Shown one piece after another: positions 52,566 through 60,690 of a stretch of 64,000 nucleotides of DNA (positions are counted from its first letter, which is position 1; the number at the start of each line of letters is the position of its first letter). The translations under genes and the position numbers were made by a program. The notes under the pieces are model-generated. The model ran no database searches. It was not told the DNA's origin and saw only the letters and a program-made list of their open reading frames with translations. The stretch is from DASRDU01 sp046331565 (lineage in GTDB: Bacteria; Acidobacteriota; Blastocatellia; RBC074), in assembly GCA_046331565.1 (NCBI GenBank), contig JAXLQP010000001.1, positions 310,001-374,000 of the forward strand, read 5' to 3'.

Positions 52566-53501
52566 TTATTCATTCACCTCATAGCCGACTACCCGCCAAC
52601 TACCATCCCTCTCTAGGATTAGAAAAAATGTTTCAAATACCTCTTTCTGATCCCCAAAGGAACTTTGATACTTTAGAACTGCGCCTGGATGGTCTGGAAG
52701 CTTATCCAAAGACTTTATTAACGATATATTGATGATCTTTCTCCATTTTAACTTGCCCAATGGTTTACGCGCTGTCATCCAATATGCAGCCCAAGCCTTT
52801 TCATCAATAGCCTTCTTTGAGGTTGCTGATAACGCTTGATAACTTTCCGCATATTTACCGAAGTCCCATAAAAGCATCCATGCTTCCGCCGCTTTTTGAG
52901 CCGCTGCGATAGATTTATCTGAGTCAGTAATGGGCTCTCCGGTTTTGGAAACAAATCCGATTGATTTAATGAGGTTCTCAAACAGCAAATGATCTGCTTT
53001 TTTGTATAAAACTTTTGAGATGTGTAAATCAACCCAGTAACCGTCGGCAACATATTCCGCGTACATATCTAGCACTTGCAGCGGTTGATTCTGCACAGTG
53101 GGGCGGAAAAACTCAAAGTAGCTGAAATCGCCTATTTTTGATTTGACGACATCTTGAATTTTGCCCCATTCAGGATTGCCGGTTTTCAAGACAAAATCGC
53201 GGCATTCGTCACTCGTCTTGCACTTAACGGCAGGCTCAATGAACAGAGACACAGTCAGGCTATCCTTTTCGTTATACAGCAGATAATAACCGGATTGATT
53301 GTCATGTTTTACTTGCTGATCTTTAATCTCAAGATTCTTGCTGTCGAGCGACACCATCCATGGGGCTTGGATAACAGTAAATTCAACACGATCTTCACTG
53401 ACGGTCTGTGCCGCCGCTAATACTTCAAGTAGAACAAGGAGGATGAAAGATATGGGAATTAATCGTGCGGATATATTCAAGTGAGAGGTTTTCTTTTTCA
53501 T
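52566..53501 (-). CDS. Secreted protein with DUF4019-like C-terminal domain
   Basis: A 311-residue exported protein: signal peptide (LIPISFILLVLLEVLAAAQ), an unrecognised N-terminal domain (about 35-195), and a C-terminal DUF4019-like domain (AAEAWMLLWDFGKYAESYQAL, split AAEAWMLLWDFG and KYAESYQAL; RKPLGKLKWRKI; DGSWRVVGYEV). The DNA is visibly more AT-rich and uses more AAA, TTT and ATT codons than its neighbours. Together with the attC-like palindrome at its 3' end, this points to acquisition, possibly as an integron-type cassette. Function unknown. Confidence 0.65.
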   Translation of the reverse strand: MKKKTSHLNISARLIPISFILLVLLEVLAAAQTVSEDRVEFTVIQAPWMVSLDSKNLEIKDQQVKHDNQSGYYLLYNEKDSLTVSLFIEPAVKCKTSDECRDFVLKTGNPEWGKIQDVVKSKIGDFSYFEFFRPTVQNQPLQVLDMYAEYVADGYWVDLHISKVLYKKADHLLFENLIKSIGFVSKTGEPITDSDKSIAAAQKAAEAWMLLWDFGKYAESYQALSATSKKAIDEKAWAAYWMTARKPLGKLKWRKIINISLIKSLDKLPDHPGAVLKYQSSFGDQKEVFETFFLILERDGSWRVVGYEVNE

Positions 53502-53559
53502 TTTAGTTTTGCTCTACCAAAGAATGCTCACGAAGACGCCGAACATGAATTAGACTGCC

Positions 53560-53655
53560 AGCAGATGCATCCAACAGTAGATACCCGCATCTGCCAGCAG
53601 ATGCTTTCGTCTATTAGTAGATGCTTTCGTGTTATCTGGTAATAGATGCATCTCG
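53560..53655. repeat. Degenerate 16-25 bp tandem repeat (AGYAGATGC)
   Basis: Units beginning AGCAGATGC or AGTAGATRC start at 53560, 53576, 53596, 53616 and 53641; two carry AGATGCTTTCGT. Lies just upstream of the minus-strand DUF4019 gene, where a promoter would be. Confidence 0.65.
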
Positions 53656-53705
53656 ACAAACTGAAGAGCGCGGGCAATATAACGCCGCTGAATCGGGAAG
53701 GCAAC

Positions 53706-53806
53706 GAGAGAAAACGGAACAAACGGAAATAACGGAACACACGGAACCAGTCCTGCACTCGGCCTTCCGTCTGTTCCGTTATTTCCGTTTGTTCCGTCCT
53801 CTCTCT
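53706..53806. repeat. Inverted repeat, family A, copy 2
   Basis: Arms 53706-53747 (GAGAGAAAACGGAACAAACG...) and 53765-53806 pair with few mismatches around 17 bases. Confidence 0.88.
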
Positions 53807-53835
53807 TCTGCTGAATAGTCGGCCCGACTGTGATT

Positions 53836-53871
53836 GTCCGCTATTGGGATTAGCCCTTCCCGCCAGCGAAC
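53836..53871. promoter_or_regulatory. Putative enhancer palindrome 3
   Basis: GTCCGCTATTGGGA, eight bases, TCCCGCCAGCGAAC. GGG to CCC outer distance is again 15. The centre (53853.5) is 92.5 bases upstream of the sigma-54-like element at 53946. Confidence 0.55.
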
Positions 53872-53945
53872 ACTGCGCCGGGTTCGCTTTCTCATCCGGC
53901 AAAATCAACTTTAGTGCTGACAGCATTTACCCTGCACTCAGGCCC

Positions 53946-53961
53946 TGGCACAGGAATTGGC
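53946..53961 (+). promoter_or_regulatory. Sigma-54-like promoter upstream of the second ADOP gene
   Basis: TGGCACAGGAATTGGC has a perfect TGGCAC -24 element and TTGG at -12. It lies 224 bases before the ATG at 54185. Confidence 0.5.
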
Positions 53962-54030
53962 TTTGTGGCTGGGAAGAAGTATTGTCGGAGGCAATTGGAT
54001 TTTGATTCGGAACAGATCACATTGGGGGAT

Positions 54031-54129
54031 GCGCCGGAACGGTACAGGGAGCGTCAGCGACCTGGTGGCTTCCGGTGTATGTGTCTGCAAGGCACCAGGT
54101 CGCTGACGCTCCCTGTACCGTTCCGGCGC
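54031..54129. repeat. Perfect 37-bp inverted repeat
   Basis: Arms 54031-54067 (core GGTACAGGGAGCGTCAGCG) and 54093-54129 are exact complements around 25 bases, within the presumed leader of the second ADOP transcript. Confidence 0.92.
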
Positions 54130-54184
54130 GTGTTCTTGAAATTGCGGCTTGTTTACAGGGCAATCAATTCAGGAGAGATGAAAG

Positions 54185-56623
54185 ATGCAAACGCTCTGGC
54201 AGGATGTGCGCTACGGGGCGCGAATGCTGACGAAAAATCCGGGGTTTTCGCTGGTGGCGATTGTGGCGCTGGCCCTGGGCATCGGGGCCAATTCAGCGAT
54301 CTCCTCGGTCATCAATGCGGTGCTGCTCAGGCCGCTGCCGTTTGCGGAACCGGAGCGGCTGGTCACGGTGGGCAACGTCGAACTGAAGCAGGGAACTAAC
54401 CTGTTCTTTCTGACGTGGCCTGATTTCGCTGATTACCGGGCGATGAATCAGTCGTTTCAGACGCTGGCCGGATTCGATGAGCGTGACGTGACGCTGACCG
54501 GAGCCGGTGAAGCGGCACGGCTGCACGGCGCGATGGTCACGTCTGATCTGTTTCCGATGCTCGGCGTCGGGCCGCAAATCGGGCGCGCATTCACTGCCGA
54601 TGAAGAGAAGCCGGGAACGCACGTTGTTCTGCTCAGTCACGGGTTGTGGCAGCGGCGCTTCAACTCTGATCCGAACGTGGTCGGGCGCGCGGTCGGCATC
54701 AACGGGCGCAGCTACACTGTGGCGGGCGTGATGTCTGCGGGGTTTGCCTTTCCGCTCGGCGCTGAGCCGGTTGAGTTGTGGGTCAATGCGGGCGTGGACG
54801 GCGAAGGCGGCGCGCCTTTGATGCAGCAGCGCGGCAATCATTACCTTGAAATCCTGGGGCGACTCAAACCCGGCGTGACGCTCGCGCAGGCGCAGGCTGA
54901 AATTGGGCGCATTGCCGCGAACCTGGGGCGGCAGTATCCCGATACCAATTCTGATTTCGGCGGGACTGCCGTGCCGTTTTATCAGCGCGTGGTGGGTGAT
55001 GCGCGGCTGGCTTTGTTTGTGCTGCTCGGCGCGGTCGGATGCGTGCTGCTGATTGCGTGCGCGAATGTGGCGAACCTGCTGCTCGCGCGGGCTTCGGCGC
55101 GGCGGCGTGAAATTGCGATCAGGGCGGCGCTCGGCGCTGGTCGCGGTCGCGTGGTGCGGCAACTGCTGACTGAAAGCGTGCTGCTTTCTTTATGCGGCGG
55201 CGTGGCCGGGCTGATGCTGGCGCTGTGGGGAACTGAAGCTTTGCTTTCGATGGTGCCGAAGGGATTGCCGCGCGCGGCTGAAGCGAGTCTTGACGGGCGC
55301 GTGCTTGGGTTCACGCTGCTGATTTCGCTGCTGACCGGAATGCTCTTTGGACTGGCTCCGGCGTGGCAATCGCTCAAGGCTGATCTGAACGACACGCTCA
55401 GAGAAGGCGGGCGCGGCGGCGATGGTCGCGGCAGCCGTTTGCGCAGCGCGCTGATTGTCAGCGAAGTTGCAGTGGCTTTTCTGCTGCTGGTGTGCGCGGG
55501 GCTGCTCATCAACAGCTTCTGGCGATTGCGGCAGGTCAATCCGGGCTTTGATCCGAAAAGCGTGCTGAGCTTCAGGGTCAGTCTGCCCGCGACTCAGTAC
55601 GACAAGCCGGAAAAGGTCGAGGCTTTTTATCAGCAGCTTTCTTCGCGCATTCAGGCGATGCCGGGTGTCGTGAGTGTCAGCGGTGTCAATCCGCTGCCGC
55701 TGAGCGGCAACAATGCCGGAGTCGGTTTTGCCATCGAAGGTCAGCCGAATGATCCGAACCGGCCATTTCCTTACGACACTTACCTGCGCGTCATCCGGCC
55801 TGACTATTTTCAGACGATGAAAATTCAGCTTGTCGCGGGCCGTGATTTCAACGAACGCGACAAGTTTGAATCAACGCCGGTGGTCATCGTCAACGAATCG
55901 CTGGCGAAGCGTTACTTTCCCAATCAGAACCCGCTGGGTCGCCGCATCAATCCGAGTTTCGGAGTTTCGGGCAGGGGCGTGCAGTGGCGCGAAATCGTCG
56001 GCATCGTCAAAGACGTGCATCACGCCAGCCTCAGCGAAGATTCAGGCGCAGAGGTTTATGTCGCGCACACGCAGGCTCCCTGGAACACAATCACTGTCGT
56101 TGCGCGCACGAGCATTGATCCGTCGAGCCTGATTCAGTCGGTGCGCAATGAAGTCCGTTCGCTCAATCCTGATCTGCCGGTTTATGACATCAGGACGCTC
56201 GAAGATCGCATTTCGCTGACCGTCGCGCAGCCGCGTTTTCAGATGCTGCTGCTGGCCATCTTTGCGGGCATCGCGCTGCTGCTGACGGCTGTCGGATTGT
56301 ATGGCGTGCTGGCTTACAACGTGGCGCAGCGCACGCAGGAAATCGGCATTCGCATGGCGCTCGGCGCATCGGCGGGCAAAGTGCGCGCCATGGTTGTGCG
56401 TCAGGGCATGACGCTCGCGCTCGTCGGTGTCGGCATTGGTCTGATCGCATCGCTGGCGGCAACGCGGCTGCTCGCCAGTCTGCTGTTTGGCGTGGCGGCG
56501 ACCGATCCGCTGACGTTTGCGCTGATCGGGCTGGCAATGCTGCTGATTGCGCTCGCGGCGTGCTGGATTCCGGCGCGGCGCGCCACGAAAGTTGATCCGA
56601 TGATCGCGCTCAGGTATGAGTAA
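54185..56623 (+). CDS. ADOP-type duplicated FtsX-fold permease 2
   Basis: An 812-residue paralogue of the first ADOP. It starts MQTLWQDVRYGARMLTKNPGF, the consensus N-terminus also seen in the fourth copy. The first FtsX coupling segment reads LLLARASARRREIAIRAALGA (split LLLARASARRRE, IAIRAALGA); the second reads RTQEIGIRMALGASAG; the end is RRATKVDPMIALRYE. Its periplasmic domains differ strongly from copy 1, as expected if each paralogue handles a different substrate or partner. AGGAGA lies nine bases before the ATG. The stop codon abuts a family A palindrome. Confidence 0.92.
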   Translation: MQTLWQDVRYGARMLTKNPGFSLVAIVALALGIGANSAISSVINAVLLRPLPFAEPERLVTVGNVELKQGTNLFFLTWPDFADYRAMNQSFQTLAGFDERDVTLTGAGEAARLHGAMVTSDLFPMLGVGPQIGRAFTADEEKPGTHVVLLSHGLWQRRFNSDPNVVGRAVGINGRSYTVAGVMSAGFAFPLGAEPVELWVNAGVDGEGGAPLMQQRGNHYLEILGRLKPGVTLAQAQAEIGRIAANLGRQYPDTNSDFGGTAVPFYQRVVGDARLALFVLLGAVGCVLLIACANVANLLLARASARRREIAIRAALGAGRGRVVRQLLTESVLLSLCGGVAGLMLALWGTEALLSMVPKGLPRAAEASLDGRVLGFTLLISLLTGMLFGLAPAWQSLKADLNDTLREGGRGGDGRGSRLRSALIVSEVAVAFLLLVCAGLLINSFWRLRQVNPGFDPKSVLSFRVSLPATQYDKPEKVEAFYQQLSSRIQAMPGVVSVSGVNPLPLSGNNAGVGFAIEGQPNDPNRPFPYDTYLRVIRPDYFQTMKIQLVAGRDFNERDKFESTPVVIVNESLAKRYFPNQNPLGRRINPSFGVSGRGVQWREIVGIVKDVHHASLSEDSGAEVYVAHTQAPWNTITVVARTSIDPSSLIQSVRNEVRSLNPDLPVYDIRTLEDRISLTVAQPRFQMLLLAIFAGIALLLTAVGLYGVLAYNVAQRTQEIGIRMALGASAGKVRAMVVRQGMTLALVGVGIGLIASLAATRLLASLLFGVAATDPLTFALIGLAMLLIALAACWIPARRATKVDPMIALRYE

Positions 56624-56751
56624 GAAGAGAGATGACAGAACAGACGAAATAAACGGAACACACGGAACGAAGACTGAACCGAGCGTCTGATCTGCTGTAT
56701 GTTCTTTTCGTCTGTTCCGTTATTTCCGTTTGTTCCGTCATCTCTCTTTCT
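56623..56751. repeat. Inverted repeat, family A, copy 3
   Basis: Arms from 56623 (AGAAGAGAGATGACAGAAC) and up to 56751 pair with mismatches around about 30 bases. It begins on the last base of the ADOP stop codon and ends just before the convergent TrmO stop, so it may serve as terminator for both. Confidence 0.85.
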
Positions 56752-56753
56752 GT

Positions 56754-57206
56754 CTACGCTTCGCTCTTTCGCTTTTCGGCTTCGGCCAGCCAGCCGCGAC
56801 GCAACTCTTCAGGCGGCACGCTCGACAGGTATGGTTTGATGTCCAGGATCGGCGTGCCGTCGAGCATATCCACTCCGGCCACGCGCAGCCGCGCGCCTTC
56901 GCGGCCAAGCAGGCGCACCACTGTCAGCCCGATGGGATTCGGGCGGTAAGGTGATCTGGTCGCAAAAACACCGTGCGGCTGCGTGTCAGTCGGCGGCGTG
57001 CCGAGCAGCGCACAGCCTTCCGATTGATCAAAGACCCAGATCACATACAGGTGCGAGAAGCCTTCAATGTCGGTCAGCCCCTGCTCAAATTCCGGCAGGA
57101 TTTCCAGCACTCCTTCAGCTTCGTGGCGTGCGCCGCAGCCTTTCGGAATCCGGCTGGTTTCGGTGTAAGGGCTTCTGACTGTTCCTACAGGTCGCATCGT
57201 AAACAT
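56754..57206 (-). CDS. trmO: TrmO-like tRNA m6t6A37 methyltransferase (TsaA/UPF0066 family)
   Basis: A 150-residue protein with the TrmO core: VGTVRSPYTE at the N-terminus, GFSHLYVIWVFD in the middle, and GVFATRSPYRPNPIGLTVVR (split GVFATRSPYR, PNPIGLTVVR), the S-adenosylmethionine-binding beta-barrel signature. E. coli TrmO N6-methylates t6A37 of tRNA-Thr. This protein lacks the extra C-terminal domain of E. coli TrmO, as do many short homologues. GAGG precedes the first ATG; a second ATG three codons later is possible. Confidence 0.85.
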   Translation of the reverse strand: MFTMRPVGTVRSPYTETSRIPKGCGARHEAEGVLEILPEFEQGLTDIEGFSHLYVIWVFDQSEGCALLGTPPTDTQPHGVFATRSPYRPNPIGLTVVRLLGREGARLRVAGVDMLDGTPILDIKPYLSSVPPEELRRGWLAEAEKRKSEA

Positions 57207-57321
57207 TCGTTACCTCGTCTTTCAGAAGAAAGAAATTTCTTCCACGAAGCCACACGAAGATGCACGAAGGAGAAAAAGGACAAGCAGGCCAGACGATCAG
57301 GATCGCTGCTTCTTCTGCTCT

Positions 57322-57726
57322 TCACTTTTTCGCCGCTGCTTTACCTTTGTGCTGCTTCGTGGCCGCTTTTTCCAGATTCTCTTTGACCCTGAACCTGACG
57401 ATCCTGCCGATCAGTTCATAAGGCACGGGCTGGTCAAGCGGGAACTGCACTGAACCCTTTGCGCTTTTATAACTGGCAAGTTCGTGGCTGAACTGCGTAA
57501 TCCCTGACGGCGCGGGATAGAAACCGATGTGGTTTTTACAGGCGGCAAAGTGAACCAGATTACCGTGCAGCGTGAAGGTCGGCATCTGATATTTAATGGC
57601 TTCCTGAGCGTTCGGCGCTGCTTTGCTGATCGTTGCTCTGATCTTTTCCAGAATTGACCGAATGTGCGGCGGGAAGCCTGCGATGTATTCATCAATGCTC
57701 AGGGGAACATTCTGTTTTGATTTCAT
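57322..57726 (-). CDS. DUF1801 / YdhG-like protein
   Basis: A protein of about 134 residues with the DUF1801 pattern: SIDEYIAGFPPHIRSILEKIR, EAIKYQMPTF, FAACKNHIGFYP and GSVQFPLDQPVP (first one split SIDEYIAGFPP, HIRSILEKIR). The C-terminus is lysine/alanine-rich (KAATKQHKGKAAAKK). The fold is small and its biochemical role is unknown; relatives include the iron-chaperone-like Fra/YdhG group. The ATG at 57726 begins the conserved part; ATGs at 57750/57747 would add eight residues. Confidence 0.75.
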   Translation of the reverse strand: MKSKQNVPLSIDEYIAGFPPHIRSILEKIRATISKAAPNAQEAIKYQMPTFTLHGNLVHFAACKNHIGFYPAPSGITQFSHELASYKSAKGSVQFPLDQPVPYELIGRIVRFRVKENLEKAATKQHKGKAAAKK

Positions 57727-57867
57727 ATCACTTGAAACCGGAGTCATCATTTTGGGGTACGGAAGGGCACGGCCAGCCCCGGCTGATTTTAGCATTGCCC
57801 GGCTCAGACTGCTTTGTTCCGACAGGGCTTCGGCCAGTGCTCAGAAAATAAATCGAGTGTCCGCGCT

Positions 57868-57904
57868 GCTCCGCTTTTGGGAACAGGCAGTCCCACAAGC
57901 GAAC
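57868..57904. promoter_or_regulatory. Putative enhancer palindrome 4
   Basis: CTCCGCTTTTGGGAA, then CAGGCAG, then TCCCACAAGCGAAC. GGG to CCC outer distance is 15. The centre (57886.5) is 90.5 bases upstream of the sigma-54-like element at 57977. Confidence 0.58.
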
Positions 57905-57976
57905 ACCTGCTGATGAGTGTCAGGCGGGGGCGGTCTGCAAGTTGAGCGAATTCAGTGTGTAGTCGGGTTAATGTGC

Positions 57977-57992
57977 TGGCACGATGTTTGAC
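57977..57992 (+). promoter_or_regulatory. Sigma-54-like promoter upstream of the third ADOP gene
   Basis: TGGCACGATGTTTGAC has a perfect TGGCACG -24 element and TTGA at -12. It lies 117 bases before the ATG at 58109. Confidence 0.52.
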
Positions 57993-58108
57993 ACGCCGTA
58001 TTGACTAAGTGTGATCCCTGGATCGGTTTTTAATCGCGGATTCGGGAAGTGTTGCGCGATTTGCCAAAATCGCGCAGTTCACGCAGGCTGATGAATGCGG
58101 AGGTTGCG

Positions 58109-60580
58109 ATGGGAACACTGTGGCAGGACATGCGATACGGGTTGCGGATGCTGGCCAGGCAGCCCGGCTTTACTTTGATTGCGGTGCTGACGCTGGCGCT
58201 CGGCATTGGCGCGAATACGGCGATTTTCAGCGTCGTTAATGCAGTACTGCTCAGGCCGCTGCCTTATCCTGAATCGGAGCGGCTGGCGCTGCTGTCGGAA
58301 TATGGCCGGAATTTCGGTGAGATGTCCATTTCGTATCCGAACTTCAGCGACTGGCGCGCGCAGCAGACTGTGTTTGAGGCCATCGGAGTTTATAACCGCG
58401 ACAGCTACAATCTGACAGAACAGGGCAGCGAACCGGAACGCATTCGGGCCGCGCAGATGTCAGCCGATCTGTTTTCCGCGCTGCGCGTGAAACCGCTGCT
58501 GGGCCGCCTTTACACCAATGACGAAGACAAGCCGGGAGCCGCGCCGGTTGTCGTGCTGAGTTACGGGCTGTGGCAGCGGCGTTTCGGCAGTGACGATCAG
58601 ATCATCAATCGCTCGCTGACTTTTAATGGTCGGCAATACACGGTGCTGGGCGTGATGCCTGAAGGATTTCTGTTTCCGAGGAATGTTGAGATGTGGGTTC
58701 CGGTGGGGCAGCTTTCAGGTGAGTTTGCGTGGCAGCAGCGCGGCAATCATCCGGGGCTTTACGGAGTCGCGCGGCTGAAGCCGGGTGTGACGCTCGCGCA
58801 GGCGCAGGCTGAATTCAACAACATCAGCGCGGCGCTGGCGCGACAGTATCCGAACAGCAACGAAGGCAACTCGGTGCGGATGATTCCGCTGCTTGAAAAT
58901 TATGTGAGCGACATTCGCCGCGCCTTGTGGGTGCTGCTTGGCGCGGTCGGTTTTGTGCTGCTGATTGCGTGCGCGAACGTGGCGAATTTATTGCTGGCGC
59001 AGGCCACGACGCGGCAGCGCGAAATGGCCGTGCGCCAGGCGCTCGGCGCGGGCCGCTTCAGGCTGCTCAGACAGATGGTGACTGAAAGCCTGCTGCTGGC
59101 GCTGGTGGGCGGCGGCGCGGGCGTGCTGCTGGCGCAGTGGGGAGTTGATCTGATTCGCCGCATCAATCCTGACAACCTGCCGCGTGTGCGTGAAATCAGC
59201 GTGGATGGTCGCGTGCTGGTTTTTACGCTGGCGATGACGCTGCTGACCGGGTTGCTGTTCGGCCTGATGCCCGCGTTGCAGGCCGGGCGCGTGAATCTGA
59301 ACGAAACCTTGAAAGAGGCCGGGCGCGGTTCGACGGGAACGCGACACCTGTTGCGCAGCAGTCTGGTCGTGGCCGAAGTCGCGCTGACGCTGGTGCTGCT
59401 GGTGGGCGCGGGGCTGCTGCTGCGCAGCTTTTATCAGTTGCAGCGCGTGCATCCGGGTTTCAATACCGATCACCTGCTGAGCTTCAATGTGGCGCTGCCT
59501 GAACGCAGGTATGCGACGCCCGATCAGCAAAGCGATTTTGCGCTGCGCCTGCTTGAACGGCTGCGCGCGCTGCCGGGCGTCACTCAGGCGGCGGTGTCAT
59601 CAGGTCTGCCGCTGGGTAATAACGGCTGGCAGACTTCGTTCACGATTGAAGGCCGCCCGATTCCGCCGCCGAGTGAAGTGCCTTCGATGGAAGCCTGCGC
59701 GGTCAGTCCCGGCTATTTTGAAGCGATGAATATTCCGCTGCGGGCCGGGCGTTACTTTACCGCTCAGGACAACGTGCAGCATCTGGCCGGACGCAATCTG
59801 AACGGCCTCAATGAAGCAGAACGGATAATGGCCCGCCTCAACGTCATTGTCATTGACGAGGATTTTGCGCATCGTTACTGGCCGAATGAAAACGCTGTGG
59901 GCAGGCGCATCCGGCTGGGCAGTAACCCGACTGATCCGCTGCTGACGGTCATTGGCGTCGTCGGTCGCGTCAGGATGGACGGGCTGCGGCAGGATTCAGG
60001 ACGAGTGCAGGGATATTTTTCAGCGATTCAACTGCCGCCCGGCAATCTGACCGTGCTGCTCAAAGGCGCACCGGAGCCGGAAACGCTGACCGCAGCGGCG
60101 CGCGCGCAGGTGCTGGCGATTGATCCGCAGCAGCCGATTTACGGTATTCAGACGATGGATGAATTGCGCGCCGAATCAATCGCGCCTGATCGTCTCAATA
60201 TGACGCTGCTTGGCATCTTTGCGGCGGTCGCGCTGGCGCTTGCGCTCGTCGGCATTTACGGCGTGATGAGTTACACGGTCACGCAGCGCACACACGAACT
60301 GGGCATTCGCCTGGCTCTGGGCGCGCAGACCCGCGATGTGGTGAAACTGGTCATCAGCCAGGGCCTGCAACTGGCCCTGACCGGCGTCGGCATCGGTCTC
60401 GTCACCGCCTTCAGCCTGACGCGCATGATGAAAAGCCTGTTGTTCGGCGTGAGCGCGACTGACCCGCTGACTTATGCGGCGCTGGCAATGCTGCTGATAA
60501 CTGTCGCGCTGGCTGCCTGCTGGATCCCGGCCCGCCGCGCCACAAAGGTTGACCCGCTGATTGCACTGCGATGTGAATGA
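58109..60580 (+). CDS. ADOP-type duplicated FtsX-fold permease 3
   Basis: An 823-residue ADOP paralogue. The start at 58109 (MGTLWQDMRYGLRMLARQPGF) is supported by GGAGG six bases upstream; the longer frame adds non-conserved residues. First FtsX segment: LLLAQATTRQREMAVRQALGA (split LLLAQATTRQRE, MAVRQALGA); second: RTHELGIRLALGAQT; end RRATKVDPLIALRCE. The second periplasmic domain has an insertion around DNVQHLAGRNLNGLNEAERIM relative to copies 1, 2 and 4. Probably the first gene of a three-gene unit with the anchored protein and the fourth ADOP. Confidence 0.92.
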   Translation: MGTLWQDMRYGLRMLARQPGFTLIAVLTLALGIGANTAIFSVVNAVLLRPLPYPESERLALLSEYGRNFGEMSISYPNFSDWRAQQTVFEAIGVYNRDSYNLTEQGSEPERIRAAQMSADLFSALRVKPLLGRLYTNDEDKPGAAPVVVLSYGLWQRRFGSDDQIINRSLTFNGRQYTVLGVMPEGFLFPRNVEMWVPVGQLSGEFAWQQRGNHPGLYGVARLKPGVTLAQAQAEFNNISAALARQYPNSNEGNSVRMIPLLENYVSDIRRALWVLLGAVGFVLLIACANVANLLLAQATTRQREMAVRQALGAGRFRLLRQMVTESLLLALVGGGAGVLLAQWGVDLIRRINPDNLPRVREISVDGRVLVFTLAMTLLTGLLFGLMPALQAGRVNLNETLKEAGRGSTGTRHLLRSSLVVAEVALTLVLLVGAGLLLRSFYQLQRVHPGFNTDHLLSFNVALPERRYATPDQQSDFALRLLERLRALPGVTQAAVSSGLPLGNNGWQTSFTIEGRPIPPPSEVPSMEACAVSPGYFEAMNIPLRAGRYFTAQDNVQHLAGRNLNGLNEAERIMARLNVIVIDEDFAHRYWPNENAVGRRIRLGSNPTDPLLTVIGVVGRVRMDGLRQDSGRVQGYFSAIQLPPGNLTVLLKGAPEPETLTAAARAQVLAIDPQQPIYGIQTMDELRAESIAPDRLNMTLLGIFAAVALALALVGIYGVMSYTVTQRTHELGIRLALGAQTRDVVKLVISQGLQLALTGVGIGLVTAFSLTRMMKSLLFGVSATDPLTYAALAMLLITVALAACWIPARRATKVDPLIALRCE

Positions 60581-60690
60581 TCATTGTCCGTAGTCAGTTG
60601 TCCCTGGTCCGTAATCAGTGGTCATTTGCCTGTGGCCAGCGTCAGTCCTGCTGCGGACAACTGACAACTGACAATACAGGAGCGCACATA

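Larger units (their letters stand above)
53502..54184. other. Intergenic region rich in repeats and signals
   Basis: About 680 bases with no gene. It holds a degenerate tandem repeat, a family A palindrome, enhancer palindrome 3, a sigma-54-like element and a 37-bp perfect inverted repeat, all listed separately. A lone GACGCCGAAC at 53535-53544 (GTTCGGCGTC on the minus strand) could be a remnant attC box. Confidence 0.6.
57727..58108. other. Intergenic region upstream of the third ADOP gene
   Basis: About 380 bases without a gene. Holds enhancer palindrome 4, a sigma-54-like element and a small hairpin (TTGCGCGATTT/AATCGCGCA, about 58053-58078) before the ribosome site. Confidence 0.55.

Noticed and set aside
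53914..54184. Open frame across the sigma-54-like element and the 37-bp inverted repeat
   Set aside because: Crosses non-coding signals, has no ribosome site and overlaps the second ADOP out of frame.
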